Assembly: GCA_902761055.1 (NCBI GenBank) | Contig: CACWIS010000012.1 | Coordinates: 46,925 to 110,924 of the forward strand | Direction: 5' to 3' | Source: Oscillospiraceae bacterium | GTDB taxonomy: Bacteria > Bacillota > Clostridia > Oscillospirales > Oscillospiraceae | Length of the DNA: 64,000 nt | Shown: piece after piece, positions 60,153-64,000 of the stretch | Layout: every line of letters begins with the position of its first letter | Position numbering within the stretch: the stretch's first letter is position 1 | Notes under the pieces: model-generated | Told to the model about the DNA's origin: nothing | Seen by the model: only the letters and a program-made list of their open reading frames with translations | Databases searched by the model: none | Translations under genes and position numbers: made by a program

Positions 60153-61517
60153 ATGAACGAAACCGATACCCTGCGGGAGCAGAAAAAAAAGAACGGGATC
60201 CGTCTGGGTCGCTTTCACGCCATTGCCGCGGCGCTCTTTGCCGTGCTGTCGCTTCTTCTGCTGCTCTCGACTTATCTCACGGGCCGAGGCTTTTCCCGCG
60301 CAGAGGAGGCGACCGAGCGCTATATCACGGCCCAGCAGGCGGCGGCGGACATGCAGGCCGCGTCCGACTATCTGACCGCGGAGGCGCGCGGTTTCATCGC
60401 CACGGGCAATCCGGCGAGGGTGAGTCAGTTTTTTGAAGAAGTGAACAGTATACGAAGACGCGACCGCGCGCTGGAGGAGATCGAAAAGATTCTGAATAAC
60501 CCCTCCGCCTATGCTTATTTGAGCGCCGCAAAAGACAGCTCCGACGAGCTTCTGGAGATCGAGTGCTACGCGATGCGCCTTGCTGCGGAGAGCTACGGCC
60601 TTTCGCCTGCGAAATTGCCCGAGAGGCTCCGCACGATTACCCCGGACGATGCGGACCTCCGGCTTTCGGCGGAGGAGCAGCGCGGCAAGGCCTTGGAGAT
60701 GGTCTTTGACGAGACGTATCAGGGACACAAGGACTCGGTCAACCAAAATGTGTCTTTGAGCGTCGAGGCGCTCATCGACGAGACGCGCGCAGAACAACTG
60801 GAAAGCGCGGCACAGCTTCTGCTGATGATCCGCCGGGAGAGAGTCCTGATCATCGCCATGCTGCTGTTGGCGCTGCTTCTGGTCCTCTCGACCGTGCGGC
60901 TTGTCACGCGGCCGCTGCAGAACTATATCCGCCATATCCGCCTTGACGAGACGCTGCCCGAGGAGGGAGCAAGCGAGCTGCGCTTCCTCGCACGTACCTA
61001 CAACGAGGTACGCGCGCAGAACATCCGCCGCCGCGAGCAGCTCAATTACGACGCGACGCACGACGCGCTCACCGGCGTATTCAACCGCGGCGTCTTTGAA
61101 AAGCTGCGCACACGATTCGACGGGCAGGACAAGACGCTGCTGATCGTCGATATCGATCGCTTCAAACAGATCAACGATCAGTACGGCCACGATGTCGGCG
61201 ACCGGGCGCTGTGCTATGTGGCGGCGCTCCTGCAGGAGAGCTTCCGGGCGGAGGATTACATCTGCCGTATCGGCGGGGACGAGTTCGTCGTCATCATGGT
61301 GCACACGGGTTCCTCTCTGCGCGAGATGCTGGAGAGCAAGTTCCGCCGGATCAACGAGCGCCTGCAAACGCCCGTAGACGGCCTGCCGCCGATCTCGCTG
61401 AGCGTGGGCGTGGCTTTCGGGGACAGGGAAAATCCCGGCGACGACATTTTCAAGGATGCCGACACGGCCCTGTACCGCACGAAAAGCGTACGGCTCGGCG
61501 GAATTGAATTCTACTGA
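60153..61517 (+). CDS. Membrane diguanylate cyclase
   Basis: A 454-residue sensor cyclase. Helix 1 (AIAAALFAVLSLLLLLSTYL) and helix 2 (LLMIRRERVLIIAMLLLALL) flank an outside sensory part of about 200 residues, rich in helices. A short linker leads to a GGDEF domain that is intact (YDATHDALTGVFNRGVFEKL, IVDIDRFKQINDQYGHDVGD, RIGGDEFVVIM). An inhibitory site RAED lies five residues before the GGDEF. It should make c-di-GMP and be fed back. ATG 60153 follows GAGGTGAGGAC. Confidence 0.9.
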   Translation: MNETDTLREQKKKNGIRLGRFHAIAAALFAVLSLLLLLSTYLTGRGFSRAEEATERYITAQQAAADMQAASDYLTAEARGFIATGNPARVSQFFEEVNSIRRRDRALEEIEKILNNPSAYAYLSAAKDSSDELLEIECYAMRLAAESYGLSPAKLPERLRTITPDDADLRLSAEEQRGKALEMVFDETYQGHKDSVNQNVSLSVEALIDETRAEQLESAAQLLLMIRRERVLIIAMLLLALLLVLSTVRLVTRPLQNYIRHIRLDETLPEEGASELRFLARTYNEVRAQNIRRREQLNYDATHDALTGVFNRGVFEKLRTRFDGQDKTLLIVDIDRFKQINDQYGHDVGDRALCYVAALLQESFRAEDYICRIGGDEFVVIMVHTGSSLREMLESKFRRINERLQTPVDGLPPISLSVGVAFGDRENPGDDIFKDADTALYRTKSVRLGGIEFY

Positions 61518-61532
61518 AGAAAGGAAATGCCT

Positions 61533-61877
61533 ATGCTTTCGATCGACATGCTGCAGCAGTTCGGCGCCAATACCCGGGAGGGGCTCGGCCGCTGCATGAA
61601 CAACGAGACTTTTTATCTCCGCCTTGTAAACATGGGGCTGGACGACGCCAGCTTCGACAGGCTTGAAGCGGCTCTGCGAAACGACGACCGAAAAGCCGCC
61701 TTCGAGGCCGCTCACGCGCTCAAGGGCGTGATGGGCAACCTTGCGCTCACCCCGCTCTATGAGCAGCTCTCGGAGCTGACGGAGCTGCTGCGTGCAGATA
61801 GCGACGCAGATTATCCGGCTTTGCTCAACGAAATAATGGAAAAACGCCGCGCACTGATCGCGTTCCGCGGCGACTGA
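61533..61877 (+). CDS. HPt phosphotransfer protein
   Basis: A 114-residue four-helix phosphotransfer protein. The phospho-His is in AAHALKGVMGNLALTPL (motif HxLKGxxxN). No kinase domain. ATG 61533 follows AAAGGAAATGCCT (an ATG six bases earlier is also possible). It probably relays phosphate to the REC domain of the phosphodiesterase at 51888; the kinase part of the chain is missing in this region (broken sensor at 51305). Confidence 0.85.
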   Translation: MLSIDMLQQFGANTREGLGRCMNNETFYLRLVNMGLDDASFDRLEAALRNDDRKAAFEAAHALKGVMGNLALTPLYEQLSELTELLRADSDADYPALLNEIMEKRRALIAFRGD

Positions 61878-62205
61878 AAGCGGAAGAGAATGAAAACGTC
61901 GCTGTTTTCAGCGGGATATGCCTCTAAATGCTGGTTTGAAAACACCGCAAGGAATACTTTTGCATAGTGAGCCGTCCTCCCACCCGTGAATGTGGAAGAC
62001 GGCAAACGATGACTCTATCAACAAGAGCGAATCCCGAGAGGATTTGTGGTCTGACGATGTCGGCTTTACGCAGGAATACTTTGTGTATTGCAAGAAAAGA
62101 CGACGAAGTCAGGGCGCAAAGCATCCGGGAGGCGCCGAAGTTGATGGGGTCAGCGTTTGCCCAGGGCAGGTATCAAGTCCAAAAAAGAATCACGCAGCAG
62201 TGAGA
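61878..62205. other. Intergenic junction without recognised gene
   Basis: About 330 bases between the HPt gene and repeat copy 2. Codons are mixed and no start with a ribosome site or known motif is seen. Sequence is less GC-rich than the neighbours (about 61920-62100). It may be a remnant at the edge of the island. Confidence 0.5.
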
Positions 62206-62700
62206 GCCGCGCGCGAGCTGGCCGTCAAGTACCAGACCTCCCGCGTCGTGGACACGATCCTGTGCCTCGACGGGACCGAGGTGCTCGGCACCTGTCTGGC
62301 CGAGGAGCTGATCGCCGAGGGCGTCGGCAACGAGAACGAGCACAACACGCTCTATGTCGTCACGCCCGAGACCACCTCCGGCAACCAGCAGATCTTCCGC
62401 GAGAACATCGCGCACCTGATCCGCAACCGCCACGTTCTGATCCTCGCCGCCTCCCTCACGACCGGCACGACCGCGCTTGAGGCGATCCAGGCGGTGCGGT
62501 ACTACGGCGGCGTCCCCGTGGGCGTGTGCTGCATCTTCTCGTGCATCGACACCTGCGACGGCTTCCCGGTCACGAGTCTGTTCCAGTCCAAGATCCTCGG
62601 CGACTACCGCTCGGTTTCCGCGGCCCAGTGCCCGCTGTGCAAGGCCGGCGTCCGGATCGACGCCCTGGTCAACATCTACGGCATCTCGAGCTTCCTGTAA
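62200..62700 (+). pseudogene. PRTase copy 2, 5' truncated
   Basis: The last 165 residues of the phosphoribosyltransferase are present (ARELAVKYQTSRVVDTILCL to CPLCKAGVRIDALVNIYG), but the first about 50 residues of the intact copy are missing and there is no ribosome site (only GTG 62200). It is nearly identical to 50420-51061, with conservative changes. Confidence 0.85.
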
Positions 62701-62710
62701 AAGGCGGATA

Positions 62711-62748
62711 AAAAAAAGGAGAGGCGCTTGCGCCTCTCCTTTTTTTTG
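62711..62748 (+). terminator. Terminator of PRTase copy 2
   Basis: AGGAGAGGCG-CTTG-CGCCTCTCCT followed by eight T. Confidence 0.92.
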
Positions 62749-62791
62749 CCGCGCCGCCCGCGGGGGCAGCGCGGCTCCCCGGGCCGCAAGA

Positions 62792-62806
62792 TCAACCTGC
62801 GGTTGA
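62792..62806. promoter_or_regulatory. Palindrome upstream of the XRE gene
   Basis: TCAACC-TGC-GGTTGA. It is also present, with changed bases that keep the symmetry, at 51173-51191. A candidate operator of the XRE protein. Confidence 0.5.
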
Positions 62807-62896
62807 GTTTCTTCAATTTTCAAGTTATTTACGAATCGCCGCTGCTGCGGTATGATACTGACGCAGGCCAAAAAAGCAAATCAGGAGGAGCGAATC

Positions 62897-63439
62897 ATGG
62901 ATACGTTGCTGATCGGACAGTATATCAAGTGCTTGCGGAAAACTGCGGGCATGACGCAGAAAGAGCTCGCCGAAAAACTGAACGTTTCTTTTCAGGCCGT
63001 CTCAAAATGGGAAAACGGCGATACGCTTCCGGACACGGGCATTCTCCTCGAGCTGTGCGACGCGCTGAACACGACGGCGGACAAGCTGCTCAACGGAGGA
63101 CGCCTCGCGGCGGTCGAGCGCAGGATGATGCGGCTGGAAGACGTTATGACGGGGTTTCACTATCTGGAAAGCATCGGAGAACTCTTCGGTGAAGACTGCA
63201 CGTTCTTCACGGGCATGATCAAGGGGATCAACGAAACGATGAATATCGATCTGCTTGCCTATTTGAAGGATCCCGAGACGCGGGAGGTCATGTATGCGGA
63301 AGTGCTGATCCAGGGGATCCTTTCCGGCCGGACCGTGGATATGGACGAGATCGAGGCCGGCTTCGCAAACAAGTCGATGATCGAGACGATCCGGCGGTAT
63401 CTTTCAAAGGCCGCCGGAGCTCCGGAGGCGACGGCATAA
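62897..63439 (+). CDS. XRE-family regulator with C-terminal domain
   Basis: A 180-residue protein. The HTH (residues about 5-60, GQYIKCLRKTAGMTQKELAE, LNVSFQAVSKWENGDTLPD) is followed by a helical C-terminal domain (about 80-170) that could bind a ligand or partner. ATG 62897 follows GGAGGAGCGAATC. The promoter upstream has TTACGA, 16 bases, TATGAT. The palindrome at 62792 may be its operator. The truncated start of a second copy lies at 51283. Confidence 0.85.
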   Translation: MDTLLIGQYIKCLRKTAGMTQKELAEKLNVSFQAVSKWENGDTLPDTGILLELCDALNTTADKLLNGGRLAAVERRMMRLEDVMTGFHYLESIGELFGEDCTFFTGMIKGINETMNIDLLAYLKDPETREVMYAEVLIQGILSGRTVDMDEIEAGFANKSMIETIRRYLSKAAGAPEATA

Positions 63440-63515
63440 CGGCTCCGGGAGCAGTTCCCGCGCAGCTCCGCCGATCCGTATTTCTCTTTCACACGGCGGG
63501 ACTGCCATGCAGCAG

Positions 63516-63555
63516 GAAACCTCTTTTGCCTGCGGCAGACAAAAGAGGTTTCTTT
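63516..63555. terminator. Terminator
   Basis: AAACCTCTTTTG (63517-63528) and CAAAAGAGGTTT (63540-63551), with an inner TGCC/GGCA stem, then CTTT. Confidence 0.8.
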
Positions 63556-63639
63556 GATGTATAAGAGCGCATAAAAGATACGAAGCCACAGCAAGTCCGC
63601 CTAAAGAGGCATGCTGAACTGTTCGACAAATCGGAATTG

Positions 63640-63888
63640 TTAGTCTATAACCTCTCCATGAATACAAACTCTACCCTCATCTGGACATTGAGCATCAAAT
63701 ACTTTTGCACGTCCTTCTCCATAATCAAGTGAAGCTCCATTCTGTAGCGCATAGACCGAAGGATATATGTTATTCCACAGTTCATGGCATAAAGGTGGGC
63801 ACAAATCTTCAACTATAAATTCCTGTTCTTTTTTGAAATACCCACATCTACATTTACTCTCTGTAATTGTAAGCTTAACTTTTGGCAT
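63640..63888 (-). CDS. TIGR04076 family protein
   Basis: An 82-residue protein of unknown function. The TIGR04076-like pattern is visible: KVKLTITESKCRCGYFKKEQ, LCPPLCHELWNNIYPSVYAL and a C-terminal CPDEGRVCIHGEV with Cys pairs. The Cys arrangement suggests a metal or redox site. ATG 63888 follows GGGGGGATAATA. Confidence 0.75.
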   Translation of the reverse strand: MPKVKLTITESKCRCGYFKKEQEFIVEDLCPPLCHELWNNIYPSVYALQNGASLDYGEGRAKVFDAQCPDEGRVCIHGEVID

Positions 63889-63928
63889 TATTATCCCCCC
63901 TACAAACTCCGATTTCATTACCGGCAAA

Positions 63929-64000
63929 TTACAGCTTCAATACAGCCGGCATTTCTCCGAGATCTTCATATAGTTCAGGCTTTTCAACAAAGCCCAGAGA
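63929..64000 (-). CDS. C-terminal end of an unidentified gene
   Basis: 24 codons are visible, ending KPELYEDLGEMPAVLKL and TAA. The rest is outside the window, so no family can be named. Confidence 0.45.
   Translation of the reverse strand, partial: SLGFVEKPELYEDLGEMPAVLKL

Larger units (their letters stand above)
62206..62918 (+). repeat. Repeat copy 2: PRTase 3' part, terminator, regulator 5' end
   Basis: See copy 1. This one continues into the intact XRE gene; the junction of homology ends at GATCGGAC 62911-62918. Confidence 0.88.

Noticed and set aside
61920-62130. Insertion sequence or transposase remnant beside repeat copy 2
   Set aside because: No transposase motif or terminal inverted repeat could be seen in either strand.

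Overview
The window is a 64 kb stretch of a GC-rich chromosome from a gut-type Firmicute, most likely an Oscillospiraceae-like Clostridium. This rests on gene content (RicT next to HolB, an M23 SpoIIQ-like peptidase, HemZ, CarD, SARP regulators, arginine deiminase pathway) and on strong Shine-Dalgarno sites; it is not a species call. Host genes end mostly in TGA or TAA, but two end in TAG (15665 and 57298), so the host uses TAG as a normal stop.

Layout. 1-3.4 kb: start of atpB, a zinc-ribbon membrane protein, ricT and holB. 3.5-6.8 kb: a polar amino-acid ABC importer with a DapF-fold epimerase/racemase gene. 7-13.7 kb: an Rrf2 regulator, cysteine desulfurase and IscU scaffold, then mnmG-mnmA-thioredoxin joined by 4-bp overlaps: sulfur mobilisation and tRNA wobble-uridine modification. 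13.8-17.2 kb: a DJ-1/PfpI protein and an ATP-grasp ligase with two esterases. 17.4-20.4 kb: tRNA-Glu, tRNA-Met, an M23 peptidase, enolase and a small membrane protein.

20.46-31.86 kb is an AT-richer integrated element in the 3' end of gapA. It is bounded by perfect 64-bp direct repeats of the last gapA codons. It carries a tyrosine integrase, a second FimB-sized recombinase, an XRE repressor with an operator inside a consensus promoter, a WYL regulator, a SprT-like metalloprotein, a seven-repeat zinc-ribbon protein with a PD-(D/E)XK nuclease, a KTSC protein and several unknowns. Its most striking part is an operon at 22.0-23.75 kb. Four consecutive genes there, each with its own start and mostly good ribosome sites, contain eight in-frame TAG codons and no in-frame TAA or TGA before their real ends. 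This looks like TAG read as an amino acid, probably glutamine, in one operon of a mobile element in a standard-code host.

31.8-50.3 kb is host housekeeping: gapA (with a 4-bp duplication that breaks the frame), a sensor kinase-like protein, a uridine kinase-like protein, hemZ, a CarD-like regulator, a MATE exporter, a DUF3810-like membrane protease, arcC-arcB-arcA, argS, ccsA-resB-nrfA (the NrfA has an N-terminal FMN-binding domain), an isochorismatase-like hydrolase and plsY.

50.4-63.4 kb: a phosphoribosyltransferase-regulator segment is present twice, at 50.57-51.30 and 62.21-62.92 kb. Each copy is broken at the inner side. Between them lies an 11 kb island with cyclic-di-GMP enzymes (REC-GGDEF*-EAL, GGDEF), an HPt protein, a transglutaminase lipoprotein, a PilC/GspF platform protein, four small one-helix proteins, a PilT-like ATPase and a SARP-GGDEF* fusion. 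This reads as a cyclic-di-GMP-linked type IV pilus locus without visible PilB, PilD or major pilin. A small TIGR04076 protein and the tail of another gene end the window.
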